Source of the DNA: CAILUG01 sp038125665
Lineage (GTDB): Bacteria > Pseudomonadota > Gammaproteobacteria > Pseudomonadales > Pseudohongiellaceae
Reading direction: 5' to 3'
Assembly: GCA_038125665.1 (NCBI GenBank)
Contig: JAYPEI010000002.1
Location: 1-64,000 of the forward strand
Length of the DNA: 64,000 nt
Position 1 is the stretch's first letter; each line of letters opens with the position of its first letter. The notes beneath the pieces are model-generated. The model was not told where the DNA came from. It made no database searches and saw nothing but the letters and a program-made list of their open reading frames with translations. Made by a program: the position numbers and the translations under genes. Below are positions 35,646-44,835 of the stretch, one piece after another.

Positions 35646-36656
35646 TTATAACACTTGAAGGTCTCTACCTACTATTACTGGGCCTTTATAGTATTCTCTA
35701 ACGCCACTTAGATAACTGGCGTCATCGGTGGCTTCTAATGATCCTGGGATGAGGTGATTTAACACGAGTAGACCTACATTAGCATTTGCTGCCATTTGTC
35801 CAGCTTGTGCTGTGGTGGTATGGGTATATAGGATATGATTAAGTATGCCCTCTGCATTGTCCTGGTATTTTCCTGATGCCACCATACGCTTAAAAATTTC
35901 ACGCATCATCTCAGCTTGCATGGCTTCACAAACCAGAACATCTGCTTCTTTAGCTAGCCTAATTAAATTTTCCGAGTAAGCGGTGTCACCAGAAATAACG
36001 ATACTACGATCTGCAGTATCAAAACGTAAGCTAAGGGCTCGGTGTAGCATTCTTGCCATGCCCTCATCAGGATAATGTGTGTTCAAGGTGGCCGTGACTT
36101 TTACTCGTTCATCCTCAAACACTGTAACAATGCCTTGATCTAACTCGATATCATGACCACTGAATAAATCTTCCGGATGCAGTTGACGCCCCTCGTCTAC
36201 CATTCTAATTTCTGTGTTGGCCTGGCTGAATTTCAGAGCAGCTTTTACCATATCCGAGGTGCCGAATGGGCCAAAGATCTCAGTATTTGTAATCCTACCC
36301 TGCGTCCATTGATGACTCATAAGAGCTGGCAGGTCGCTGACATGGTCATCATGAAGGTGAGTAAGGAAAACGGCTGGAATTTGCAGATAGTCTATTGGCG
36401 ATTCTACTAAGCGTCCGAGTACGCCATAGCCACAATCGATGAGATATGGTATGCCATTTACTACGATAGTTGAGCCAACTTCCTTACGGTCTGGTTGAAA
36501 ATTAGGACCACCTTGAGTGCCTAGTAGAATAAGTTGAGTGCCTGACATTCTTTCCGCTGCAAGTAATTGCCTCAAATTACTAAGATATAAGCTGCCAGTG
36601 GCTGAAGTCAGAGCAGCCTTTTGAATTAGAGTGCGTCGTGAGAAATTTTCTTGCAT
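35646..36656 (-). CDS. Tat-exported metallo-beta-lactamase-fold hydrolase
   Basis: About 336 residues. The N-terminus FSRRTLIQKAAL is a twin-arginine signal. The MBL metal site is complete: THLHDDHVSDL (HxHxDH), His in NTHYPDEG, Asp in ISGDTAYSENL, and His in LNHLIPG. The arrangement is like RNase Z/arylsulfatase-type MBL proteins. ATG 36656 is chosen because AGGAG sits 5 bases upstream; a GTG at 36677 would precede that site. It is divergent from a sulfatase, so a joint role in sulfated or esterified substrates is possible but not shown. Confidence 0.84.
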   Translation of the reverse strand: MQENFSRRTLIQKAALTSATGSLYLSNLRQLLAAERMSGTQLILLGTQGGPNFQPDRKEVGSTIVVNGIPYLIDCGYGVLGRLVESPIDYLQIPAVFLTHLHDDHVSDLPALMSHQWTQGRITNTEIFGPFGTSDMVKAALKFSQANTEIRMVDEGRQLHPEDLFSGHDIELDQGIVTVFEDERVKVTATLNTHYPDEGMARMLHRALSLRFDTADRSIVISGDTAYSENLIRLAKEADVLVCEAMQAEMMREIFKRMVASGKYQDNAEGILNHILYTHTTTAQAGQMAANANVGLLVLNHLIPGSLEATDDASYLSGVREYYKGPVIVGRDLQVL

Positions 36657-36725
36657 TATGACTCCTATACTTGTCACTGCTTGTGGCTTAATGTAGCTTT
36701 ATCAAGATTGTCAGGGGTTTAAAAT

Positions 36726-38387
36726 ATGAAAAAGAAACTGCTTATCTATTCTCTATGGACTGCTTGTACTGTAACAGTAGTTTCAGCACTCGCATCTTGT
36801 TCTAGACAGGAAGACCAAGTTTCTAATAATCAAACCACTAAAAGCCGACGACCCAACATTGTCTACATTTTGGCAGATGATCTCGGCTATGGCGATCTTA
36901 GCTTATACGGTAGCGAAATTCCTACACCTCATTTAGATGCTTTGGCTAAAGAGGGGATGTTATTAAGAGAATTTCATACCTCGTTGGCCTGCTCGCCTAC
37001 ACGGTCTATGCTAATGTCTGGTACAGATAACCACTTGGCTGGTCTTGGAGTGATGTCAGCCCCGGGAAATCCTCGCCAGCAAGGACAGCCAGGATATCTG
37101 GGATATATGAATTTTAATGTACTAAGTTTACCTCAGCTTCTAAAAGATGCTGGTTACAACACTTACATGACTGGTAAATGGCACTTGGGCTACACTGAGG
37201 AGACTGGCCCAATAGCTCGTGGATTTAAACACTCCTTCGTTACGATTGATGGTGGTGCTCACCTTTCTGGCATGGACTGGGCCTCTCCAGAGCTAGCAGA
37301 TTATCGTGATGATGCGCAGTTGGTGCATATCGAAGATGAAGATTTTTATACAACTAGAGTCTTCACTGAAAGAATGATTAGCTACATTGAAGCTGATAGA
37401 GAGGAAAATAAACCATTCTTTGCCTACTTAGCCTACACTGCTCCACACTGGCCACTTCAGGCTCCTCGACCCAGTATAGACAAGTTTAAAGGAGTATATG
37501 ACGAGGGCTGGGAAGTAATTCACCGTCAACGATTGGCGAGAATGCAGGAATTGGGATTGTTGCCAGAGGGCACTGAATTCTTTGATGATTCTGTTTGGAG
37601 TGAGCGCTGGGAAGCTCTCAGTGAGGAAGATAAGAGAGTTAATGCTCGGCGCATGGAAATTTATGCAGCAATGGTAAGTGATCTTGATTCCTACGTTGGC
37701 GAATTTATTAAGTACCTCAAAGATATCGGTGAATTTGACAACACTTTCATCGTTTTTTCCTCAGACAACGGCTCTGAGAGTTCCCGACGAGATTTGCAAC
37801 CTCCTGTCGTTCAATACATAGGCAATGGGTTTGATAATAGTTTTGAGAATTTAGGCAATGGTGACTCATATGTCATGTATGGGCGTGATTGGGCTACCCT
37901 GAGCACAGGGATTCACCGCCGCCATAAGGCTACCGCTTTTCAAGGAGGAATCTCTGTCCCAGCATTTGCTTGGTTCCCAGGCCGTATCCCATCTGGAAGC
38001 CAGACCTCTGCATTCATGTCAGTGATGGACTTACTACCTACCTTCATGGAATTGGCAGAGGCTCCTATTCCTGGTACCGAGTATCAGGGTAGAACAGTGC
38101 ATCCAGTGCAGGGCTCCTCCTTATTACCTGTACTGACGGGATCTGCTGAAAAAGCACATGCTACAGATTATGCGATGGGCTGGGAGTTATATGGACATCG
38201 TGGAATACGTCAGGGTCAGTGGAAAATTGTTTGGGATTTCGCTCAAGAAAATCCTCAATGGCTTCTTTTTAATCTGGACGAGGATCCCGGTGAAACTACT
38301 GACCTTGCACTAGAGCGACCAGAGAAATTACAAGACATGATTCAGTTGTGGGAACAATATGTCTTGGATAATCAGCTTATTCTTTAG
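36726..38387 (+). CDS. secreted sulfatase (lipoprotein, Cys-type)
   Basis: A 553-residue alkaline-phosphatase-superfamily enzyme that removes sulfate esters. It has a lipoprotein signal with lipobox LASC (Cys25), so it is probably membrane-anchored outside the cytoplasm. RPNIVYILADDLGYGDLS supplies the metal aspartates. CSPTR at residues 89-93 is the CxPxR motif whose cysteine becomes formylglycine; TGKWHLG gives the next active-site block and VFSSDNGSES the later metal site. The formylglycine-generating enzyme is not in the window. The C-terminal region (YGHRGIRQGQWKIVW) fits arylsulfatase-type members. The natural substrate is unknown. Confidence 0.92.
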   Translation: MKKKLLIYSLWTACTVTVVSALASCSRQEDQVSNNQTTKSRRPNIVYILADDLGYGDLSLYGSEIPTPHLDALAKEGMLLREFHTSLACSPTRSMLMSGTDNHLAGLGVMSAPGNPRQQGQPGYLGYMNFNVLSLPQLLKDAGYNTYMTGKWHLGYTEETGPIARGFKHSFVTIDGGAHLSGMDWASPELADYRDDAQLVHIEDEDFYTTRVFTERMISYIEADREENKPFFAYLAYTAPHWPLQAPRPSIDKFKGVYDEGWEVIHRQRLARMQELGLLPEGTEFFDDSVWSERWEALSEEDKRVNARRMEIYAAMVSDLDSYVGEFIKYLKDIGEFDNTFIVFSSDNGSESSRRDLQPPVVQYIGNGFDNSFENLGNGDSYVMYGRDWATLSTGIHRRHKATAFQGGISVPAFAWFPGRIPSGSQTSAFMSVMDLLPTFMELAEAPIPGTEYQGRTVHPVQGSSLLPVLTGSAEKAHATDYAMGWELYGHRGIRQGQWKIVWDFAQENPQWLLFNLDEDPGETTDLALERPEKLQDMIQLWEQYVLDNQLIL

Positions 38388-38389
38388 CT

Positions 38390-39253
38390 CTAAGAAAGTA
38401 AGTTGATTTTCCCCATTCGGGCTCCCATGCGAGTTGCGCTCGCATGGGTAACCCCAGAATCCCACTTCACACTTTTTCCAGGTAGCAAAATGATGGCCGT
38501 TGATCCAAGATAAAAACGACCGAGTTCAGCTCCCGCAGCTAAAATAATAGGCTTATTACGGTAATCTAAGTGCTGAATTTCTTTGCATCCTGGGATGAAT
38601 TTGCCTGTTGCTACGGTCTCAATACCAGCCACTATCATCGCTCCAACAAGAACTATAGCCATAGGGCCTAGTCTTGTATGAAAACAGCAGACAGCTCGTT
38701 CATTACGCGCAAAAAGTGAGTCCACGCTCTCAGCAGTATGATTGTTGACTGAGAAAAGATCACCTGGGATGTATCGAATTTCTTGTAAAGTACCGGAAAC
38801 TGGCATGTGTACTCGGTGATAATCTCTTGGAGAAAGATAGACTGTCGCAAATTCACCTCCCTGTAATGCTTGAATCCACTCATCATTACTATTGGTTGCC
38901 CCTAGTAGCGCGCGCAAAGAGTAAGTTCTGCCTTTGGCTTGGAAGATAGCATCGTTTGACATCGAACCGATGGCTGAAATGTGACCATCAGCAGGAAAAA
39001 GAATGACATCATTTGATGTATCCAATGGGCGTGCCGTAGCTTGCAAGGAGCGGGTGAAAAAGTCATTAAAGGTAAGATACGACTCTGGGTCAGGATTTAT
39101 GGCCTCAGACAAATCCACTCTGTAGAGACTAACGAAACTTTTTATGAGAGTGTTTTTTAGCCAAAAAACTTGACTCTCAGCAAGCATACCAACCATGCGT
39201 GAGAGTAGATGTTGAGGTAATAGATGTTGCAGTAGGATGAAAAGGATGCTCAT
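38390..39253 (-). CDS. psd: phosphatidylserine decarboxylase proenzyme
   Basis: Psd makes phosphatidylethanolamine from phosphatidylserine at the inner membrane. The 287 residues align with E. coli Psd: YLTFNDFFTRSL, LFPADGHIS, VYLSPRDYHRVHMPV, and the self-cleavage motif LGST near residue 252, where Ser becomes the pyruvoyl group. It is one base downstream of the rhodanese gene and converges on the sulfatase with two bases between stops. Confidence 0.96.
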   Translation of the reverse strand: MSILFILLQHLLPQHLLSRMVGMLAESQVFWLKNTLIKSFVSLYRVDLSEAINPDPESYLTFNDFFTRSLQATARPLDTSNDVILFPADGHISAIGSMSNDAIFQAKGRTYSLRALLGATNSNDEWIQALQGGEFATVYLSPRDYHRVHMPVSGTLQEIRYIPGDLFSVNNHTAESVDSLFARNERAVCCFHTRLGPMAIVLVGAMIVAGIETVATGKFIPGCKEIQHLDYRNKPIILAAGAELGRFYLGSTAIILLPGKSVKWDSGVTHASATRMGARMGKINLLS

Positions 39254-39254
39254 G

Positions 39255-40073
39255 TCAGGAGTCTGTTGTAATTAATGTTTCAGTTTGGTTGCCCCATTGT
39301 GCCCAGCCTCCAGCATAGGCCTTCACAGGGATCTTTAGCCAGCGTGTCACAAACCAACTTAAAGCAGACCGATGATGGCTCTGACAGTATGTATATATTT
39401 GTTGTCCCTCTTTCCAGCCAGCATCGAGCAGGCGCTGCTTAATAATGTCTGGATTACACAAACGAAGATTGTTCTCACGGTCAATGCAGTTTTGCCAGTC
39501 CAGATTAAATGCACCGGGAATATGTCCAGATCTGCGTGCCCCAGACATCAGCCCTTTATACTCTTCAGCCGAGCGTGCATCCCAAATGGAGATATTTTCA
39601 TCGTCTATAGCTACCTGCATTTCATCAAGCGTCACCGTGAATGGGCTTGTATCAACTTGTTGAAAGGTAGTTTGAGTGGCTTTATGAGGGGTAATTATCT
39701 TAGTTAATGGGTGTTTATCTTTGTACCAAGCATAAAGACCACCATTCAAGTAAGAAACTTTATGGTGGCCAAGACATAAGAGTATCCATACTAATCTTGC
39801 CGCCCAGCCACCACCTTCATCATCATATACCACTATATGTTTCTCTGGGTTATAACCACATCGACCCAGAACCTCTTCTAGTTGCCGTAAAGGAGGCAAC
39901 TCGCCTGGTGAGTAAGGAGAATGATTGATGATCTCAACCGGATCGATGTGCTGAGCATCTGCTAAGTGAAATTGTCGCCAGTTTGTTGGCTGGCAAATAT
40001 CTATAATGAGCAGCTCGTTATTTCGTTGGAATGTACTAAGTTCTTCGGCTTGAATAACTAGAGGGACTTGCAT
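39255..40073 (-). CDS. two-domain rhodanese-type sulfurtransferase
   Basis: A 272-residue thiosulfate/3-mercaptopyruvate sulfurtransferase. The N-terminal rhodanese domain is inactive, as usual. The C-terminal domain bears the catalytic cysteine in YCQSHHRSA, close to the CQTHHR loop of RhdA-type enzymes. WDARSAEEYKG and AGGWAQWGN are typical rhodanese blocks. It is flanked by rsgA two bases upstream and psd one base downstream, so the three probably form an operon. Thiosulfate versus mercaptopyruvate specificity cannot be settled from sequence. Confidence 0.9.
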   Translation of the reverse strand: MQVPLVIQAEELSTFQRNNELLIIDICQPTNWRQFHLADAQHIDPVEIINHSPYSPGELPPLRQLEEVLGRCGYNPEKHIVVYDDEGGGWAARLVWILLCLGHHKVSYLNGGLYAWYKDKHPLTKIITPHKATQTTFQQVDTSPFTVTLDEMQVAIDDENISIWDARSAEEYKGLMSGARRSGHIPGAFNLDWQNCIDRENNLRLCNPDIIKQRLLDAGWKEGQQIYTYCQSHHRSALSWFVTRWLKIPVKAYAGGWAQWGNQTETLITTDS

Positions 40074-40075
40074 AA

Positions 40076-41038
40076 TTATTCCTGCTGCATGCTCATACAG
40101 ATATGTTGATAACTTTGCAGACGCGCCTTAGAAACCTTGCCATTAGAAACGGCCTCCCATAAAGCACAACTATCTTCTGGTAGATGCTTACAATCCCGAA
40201 ATTTACATTGACCTAAAAATTCTTGAAACTCAATGAAACCAGAAAATACTTCTTCTGGCTGTATATGCCAGAGCGAAAATTCTCTTATGCCTGGCGAATC
40301 TATCAGGTGACCTCCCTGAGGCAGATGATAGAGACGTCCAGCGGTGGTAGTGTGACGTCCCTTCTCTGCTAAGACAGAGAGATTCCCTTCTCGGGTCACT
40401 TCTTGTCTAAGTAGAGCATTAACTAAAGCAGATTTCCCGACGCCACTTTGTCCAACACATATGGAAGTCTTAGCTCCATCTTCTGCATTGAGATGCTTTT
40501 CCAGAGACTTTAAGCCAGAGGAAGTTTTGCATGAAATTTCAAAAACTCTGTAACCGATTTTTGAATAGGGCTGTACTAAAGATGTCAGTTCGGAGAAACC
40601 TTCAAGCTCGCATTTATTTAACACTAGAGTAACTTCTAGCCCAGAGTGGACAGCCGCTACGAGATATCGGTCTATAAGATTGAGGTGGGCTTGGGGTTGA
40701 GGTGCCAACAGAAGCAACATTCGATCAACATTGGCTGCTACAGGTTTGAGTGCATTAAAGCGGTTTGGCCTCTGCAATACATTGGATCTGGGTAGGGCAG
40801 ATACTATAACCCCCTCAGGCTCTCCTGGCTCAAAACTTACCTGATCGCCCGGGACTAGGGTAGGCAGATTACTGCGTTGATAACAGCGGAAAATCTGCCC
40901 TTTTGTATCTCCTGATATAGTCTCGACCTCGGCAACTTGGCCATATTGTGTAAGCACAAGGCCCTGCATAGCAGATCGACTTTTCTGTAGTTCGTTAATT
41001 CGCTGCTCTTGGCGTTTATTTAGACGAGTTTTTTTCAT
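40076..41038 (-). CDS. rsgA: small ribosomal subunit biogenesis GTPase
   Basis: RsgA is a circularly permuted GTPase that helps mature the 30S subunit. The 320 residues contain an N-terminal OB-fold and GTPase motifs in permuted order: LNKCEL (G4), then GQSGVGKSALVNALL (G1), TTAGRLYHLP (G2) and DSPGIREF (G3). A C-terminal zinc-binding region follows with CKFRDCKHLPEDSC. It is divergent from orn, the order I recall in Pseudomonas, but the motA/motB genes I would expect downstream there are absent. Confidence 0.96.
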   Translation of the reverse strand: MKKTRLNKRQEQRINELQKSRSAMQGLVLTQYGQVAEVETISGDTKGQIFRCYQRSNLPTLVPGDQVSFEPGEPEGVIVSALPRSNVLQRPNRFNALKPVAANVDRMLLLLAPQPQAHLNLIDRYLVAAVHSGLEVTLVLNKCELEGFSELTSLVQPYSKIGYRVFEISCKTSSGLKSLEKHLNAEDGAKTSICVGQSGVGKSALVNALLRQEVTREGNLSVLAEKGRHTTTAGRLYHLPQGGHLIDSPGIREFSLWHIQPEEVFSGFIEFQEFLGQCKFRDCKHLPEDSCALWEAVSNGKVSKARLQSYQHICMSMQQE

Positions 41039-41126
41039 GCTCCCATGATAACTCAGGGAGGGGTAGACTTGCGATTAGTTCCTAAGTACACCACACTTGC
41101 CTTTACCCTAGAAACAGGAAAACCAA

Positions 41127-41681
41127 ATGGATAAAAAACAGAATCTTATCTGGATAGACCTAGAAATGACAGGTCTCAGTCCGGAGTCAGATCGTATAAT
41201 AGAGATCGCTACTATTGTTACAAGCTGCGACCTTCAAATTGTTGCTGAGGGGCCAGTAATGGCGATTCATCAATCCGAAGCAAAAATGGATGCTATGGAT
41301 GACTGGAATCAACGCCACCATGGTAGCAGCGGTCTCATTGGACGAGTGAAGGTAAGCCCATATGACGAGAGTGAAGCTGAGCGTATTACCTTGAATTTCT
41401 TAAAGGAATATTCTGACCAAAGGTTATCTCCTATGTGCGGGAATTCAGTGTGCCAGGATCGACGTTTTATGGCGCGATACATGCCTGAGCTCGAGGCCTT
41501 CTTCCACTATCGAAATCTTGATGTGAGTTCAGTGAAGGAGTTGTGTAAGCGCTGGCGTCCCGAGTTGATGCAGGGGTTAAGTAAAGTAAGTAGTCATAAA
41601 GCGCTTGAAGACATACGTGACTCTATCAATGAACTAAAATATTACCGAGAACATTTTTTTCAAGTCAGTCGTGTAACCTAA
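41127..41681 (+). CDS. orn: oligoribonuclease
   Basis: Orn degrades 2-5-nucleotide RNA fragments, including pGpG from cyclic-di-GMP breakdown. The 184 residues have the DEDDh exonuclease residues: Asp and Glu in LIWIDLEMTGL (11 and 13), Asp in GNSVCQDRRFMARYMP, and the His-Asp pair in SSHKALEDIRDSI. An AGGA ribosome site precedes the ATG. It is divergent from rsgA. Confidence 0.96.
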   Translation: MDKKQNLIWIDLEMTGLSPESDRIIEIATIVTSCDLQIVAEGPVMAIHQSEAKMDAMDDWNQRHHGSSGLIGRVKVSPYDESEAERITLNFLKEYSDQRLSPMCGNSVCQDRRFMARYMPELEAFFHYRNLDVSSVKELCKRWRPELMQGLSKVSSHKALEDIRDSINELKYYREHFFQVSRVT

Positions 41682-41697
41682 TAGTTAAGAGAACTCA

Positions 41698-43770
41698 ATG
41701 ATGAAGATTAAATGGTTTAGTTTGGCTATGATAATCTCTTTAGCTGCCTGCTCCGCAGATAAGCCTGATCAGCTAGCAGTTAAAAATGAAGAACCTCATT
41801 TAAAAGAAGCCTCTAATGGATTGAGGTCAGGTGTCATATCAGAAAACTTTGATATCTCTGTTGGTCCTGGGGACAACTTCTACGAATATGTTAATGGAGC
41901 TTGGCTAAAAAATACGCCTATGCCTGCTGATAAATCTAACTATGGTGCCTTCACACTGCTGGCGGATCAGGCACAGCTGGATATTCGTACATTAATAGAG
42001 GAGGTGTCAGCTGAAACAACTGAGCCGGGTTCTGATAGTCAAAAAGTTGGTGACTATTATAAGAGTTTCATGGCAGAGGAAGTTATCAACAGCAAGGGGG
42101 CAATACCTCTAGCTGCACCGTTGGCTGAACTCAATGCAGTTACTAGCAAAGAAGCATTACTAGTCATGAGTGCGCTGCTAAGTCGAATTGGAGTACAAAA
42201 TCCGCAAGGAGTGTATATTAATAACGATGAGCAGCAGCCAGATCAGTACATAACCTATATGACGCAATATGGCCTGGGGCTACCCGATCGCGATTGGTAC
42301 CTAAGCACTGAAGATGAGACACATGCAAAGGCCAGAAATTCTTACAGAGAATATATTAGTAATGCGATGAAATTGGTTGGATATCCCCGTGCTGATTTAG
42401 CGGCCGACTCTGTACTGACTATTGAGAATCGCTTGGCCCAGGCACAGTGGGATAAGGTAAAAAATAGACAAGCTGAATTGACTTCAAACAAAATGATGGT
42501 AGCTGATTTGCAAGCTAAATCACCACAGATTGACTGGCGGACGTATTTTGACACACTGGGAATTAAGCAGGATCAGATTATTGTGGCACAGCCCAGTTTT
42601 TTTGAGGAGCTCGGTGTTCTTTGGGAAGAACTTTCACTTGAAGTTTGGCAGGATTACTACGCCTTCAAATTAGTGGACAGTTTTGCTGGATATCTATCGC
42701 AGGATTTTGTGGATGCTAAATTTGCCTTTGAAGGTAAAGTATTGAGTGGCCTAGACTCCATTGAGCCACGATGGAAGCGAGGAGTCAGCGCTGTTGAGGG
42801 TGCCATGGGTGAACTAGTAGGAAGACTTTATGTTCAACGACATTTTCAGCTTGAAGCCAAAGAACGGATGGACACCTTGATTTCAAACTTACTAGCTGCT
42901 TTTGAAAGTGGCATAGATCAACTTGACTGGATGAGCCCTGAAACTAAAGCGAAAGCACAGGCTAAGAGAGCATCCTTTACACCAAAAATAGGTTATCCAG
43001 ATAAGTGGAAAGACTATTCTGATTTAACAGTCCAGCCTGACGACTTAGTAGGCAATGTCATCAGGTCAAGACGCATCGAACATGACCGTGAGGTGAGCAA
43101 GTTGGGGCAGCCAATTGATAGAACTGAGTGGTTTATGACTCCGCAGACTGTTAATGCGTACTACAATCCAACCATGAATGAGATTGTTTTTCCTGCGGCT
43201 ATTTTGCAACCTCCTTTTTTCAATGTTGCTGCAGATGACGCAGTAAACTATGGAGGTATTGGCGCGGTGATTGGGCATGAGATTAGTCATGGATTTGATG
43301 ATCAGGGACGCAAGTATGATGCTGATGGAGCTTTGAGAGATTGGTGGCAATACAGTGATGCTGAGGCGTTCCAGCAGCGAGCAGATAAACTTGGTGCCCA
43401 ATACGATAAAATCGAAGTGCTGCCGGGTAAATTTATCAATGGTCAGTTCACTATGGGTGAAAACATCGGTGATTTATCTGGTTTAGCCGTTGCGTACAAG
43501 GCTTACAAGTATTCGCTTAATGGTGAAGAGGCTGCAGTGATTGATGGGTTTACTGGAGATCAACGCTTCTTTATTGGTTGGGCCCAGGTTTGGGCAAGAA
43601 TTTATCGTGATGAGAATTTGGAGGTTCGCTTGACAAGCGATCCTCATTCACCAAGCGAGGCTAGAACCAATGCAATAGTGAGAAACTTTGATGCATGGTA
43701 TGAGGCATTCAACATCGGTTCTGATGCTGAAATGTATTTGCCGCCCGAACAACGGGTAAAAATATGGTAA
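41698..43770 (+). CDS. exported M13 (neprilysin/PepO-type) zinc metallopeptidase
   Basis: A 690-residue oligopeptidase. The N-terminus is a lipoprotein signal with lipobox LAAC (Cys19), so it is probably anchored in the periplasm or at the outer membrane. FYEYVNGAWLKNTPMP opens the M13 N-terminal domain, and NAYYNPTMNEIVFPAAILQPPFF is the family substrate-site block. The zinc site is HEISH in GHEISHGFDDQGR, with the third ligand in GENIGDLSG. Two adjacent ATG codons (41698 and 41701) could serve as start. It follows orn by 16 bases. Confidence 0.94.
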   Translation: MMKIKWFSLAMIISLAACSADKPDQLAVKNEEPHLKEASNGLRSGVISENFDISVGPGDNFYEYVNGAWLKNTPMPADKSNYGAFTLLADQAQLDIRTLIEEVSAETTEPGSDSQKVGDYYKSFMAEEVINSKGAIPLAAPLAELNAVTSKEALLVMSALLSRIGVQNPQGVYINNDEQQPDQYITYMTQYGLGLPDRDWYLSTEDETHAKARNSYREYISNAMKLVGYPRADLAADSVLTIENRLAQAQWDKVKNRQAELTSNKMMVADLQAKSPQIDWRTYFDTLGIKQDQIIVAQPSFFEELGVLWEELSLEVWQDYYAFKLVDSFAGYLSQDFVDAKFAFEGKVLSGLDSIEPRWKRGVSAVEGAMGELVGRLYVQRHFQLEAKERMDTLISNLLAAFESGIDQLDWMSPETKAKAQAKRASFTPKIGYPDKWKDYSDLTVQPDDLVGNVIRSRRIEHDREVSKLGQPIDRTEWFMTPQTVNAYYNPTMNEIVFPAAILQPPFFNVAADDAVNYGGIGAVIGHEISHGFDDQGRKYDADGALRDWWQYSDAEAFQQRADKLGAQYDKIEVLPGKFINGQFTMGENIGDLSGLAVAYKAYKYSLNGEEAAVIDGFTGDQRFFIGWAQVWARIYRDENLEVRLTSDPHSPSEARTNAIVRNFDAWYEAFNIGSDAEMYLPPEQRVKIW

Positions 43771-43818
43771 GTCATTAGGGTTAGGCAGATCCCAAAAACC
43801 TTACCTGACCTTCTCCCT

Positions 43819-43882
43819 GTTGCCAGGTAGCATGGAATATTTATCTTTGCATTGTGACCTGCAGGGAAAGTTTCCTGGCAAC
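43819..43882. terminator. inverted repeat between convergent genes
   Basis: GTTGCCAGG (43819-43827) and CCTGGCAAC (43874-43882) are perfect 9-base arms 46 bases apart, in the gap between the convergent M13 peptidase and K+ channel genes. The position suits a bidirectional transcription stop, but the long loop and lack of a clear T run make this tentative. Confidence 0.35.
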
Positions 43883-43903
43883 GATGACTAAAAGCTCAGT
43901 TTC

Positions 43904-44824
43904 CTAATGTTGCATTTCTTCTAAAGCTTTTTCCTTGATTGCATCAGCGTGCTCTTTAGTAATATTAAACTGAATACGTAGTTTCTCCAGCTTCATGGAT
44001 TCATCGGGTGTAATAGTTCCGTCTCTTAATGCTTTCAGTAGTTCAGATTCATAGATGGCTCGTTTGCGTGCCATTTGATTGACAAAAGAGTTTGCCACAA
44101 TACCTGTAAGTAGGGCTGTCGTACAGATACCTAAAATAGCTGTAATACTGCCAATGACTTTACCTATGCCGGTAACTGGGTAAACATCTCCATAACCTAC
44201 CGAGGTCACGGTGATTACAGACCACCAAAGGGTATCCATGATTGAATCAAAGTGATTTTGATGACCTTCAACGAAATACATCAAGCTGGAGCTAATGATT
44301 AAGGCAATAAAAAGTAAATAAAATGCGGAAAAAAAAGACTTCCTTTCTTCCCGTATCGCAGAAAAAACATCTTCTAGAGCGGTGTTAAAGTGCGAAAGTT
44401 TAAGTACACGTACCAACCTTAATATTCTTAAGAAACGCAGATCAAAAATAGGAAGAAAGAGCGATAGATAGAACGGTGCTGTCGCCATGAAATCTACAAT
44501 ACCGTGAAAGCTAAAGACGTATTGCCATCTCAAGTGGCTGGCATGCAGATTTATAGGAGAGGGGGCAGACCACAGACGTAATAGATATTCCAAAGTAAAA
44601 ATTCCTATTGTAATGATTTCTAACAACCTGAAATGATATTCATACAAGTCATGAAGGTATGCTTCGGATTCTAAAATGATACTTACAACAGAGACGAGAA
44701 TTAGACCAAGAATTAACCATTCGATCATTTTCCTGAGATGATCATCTGGTTTCTGGTCATGAAAGATTTCATGGAGTCGGTGACGAAAACGTTCTAAGTT
44801 GAATGAATCAATTATAACTGACAT
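43904..44824 (-). CDS. voltage-gated-type potassium channel
   Basis: A 306-residue inner-membrane channel with six transmembrane helices. The selectivity filter is TSVGYGD in SVITVTSVGYGDVYP, giving K+ preference. The S4-like helix LRFLRILRLVRVLKL has an arginine every third residue, typical of a voltage sensor. A short charged C-terminal region follows (LLKALRDGTITPDESMKLEKL). It lies 11 bases downstream of an MscS-type channel gene on the same strand. Confidence 0.9.
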   Translation of the reverse strand: MSVIIDSFNLERFRHRLHEIFHDQKPDDHLRKMIEWLILGLILVSVVSIILESEAYLHDLYEYHFRLLEIITIGIFTLEYLLRLWSAPSPINLHASHLRWQYVFSFHGIVDFMATAPFYLSLFLPIFDLRFLRILRLVRVLKLSHFNTALEDVFSAIREERKSFFSAFYLLFIALIISSSLMYFVEGHQNHFDSIMDTLWWSVITVTSVGYGDVYPVTGIGKVIGSITAILGICTTALLTGIVANSFVNQMARKRAIYESELLKALRDGTITPDESMKLEKLRIQFNITKEHADAIKEKALEEMQH

Positions 44825-44835
44825 GGCTGATGCTC

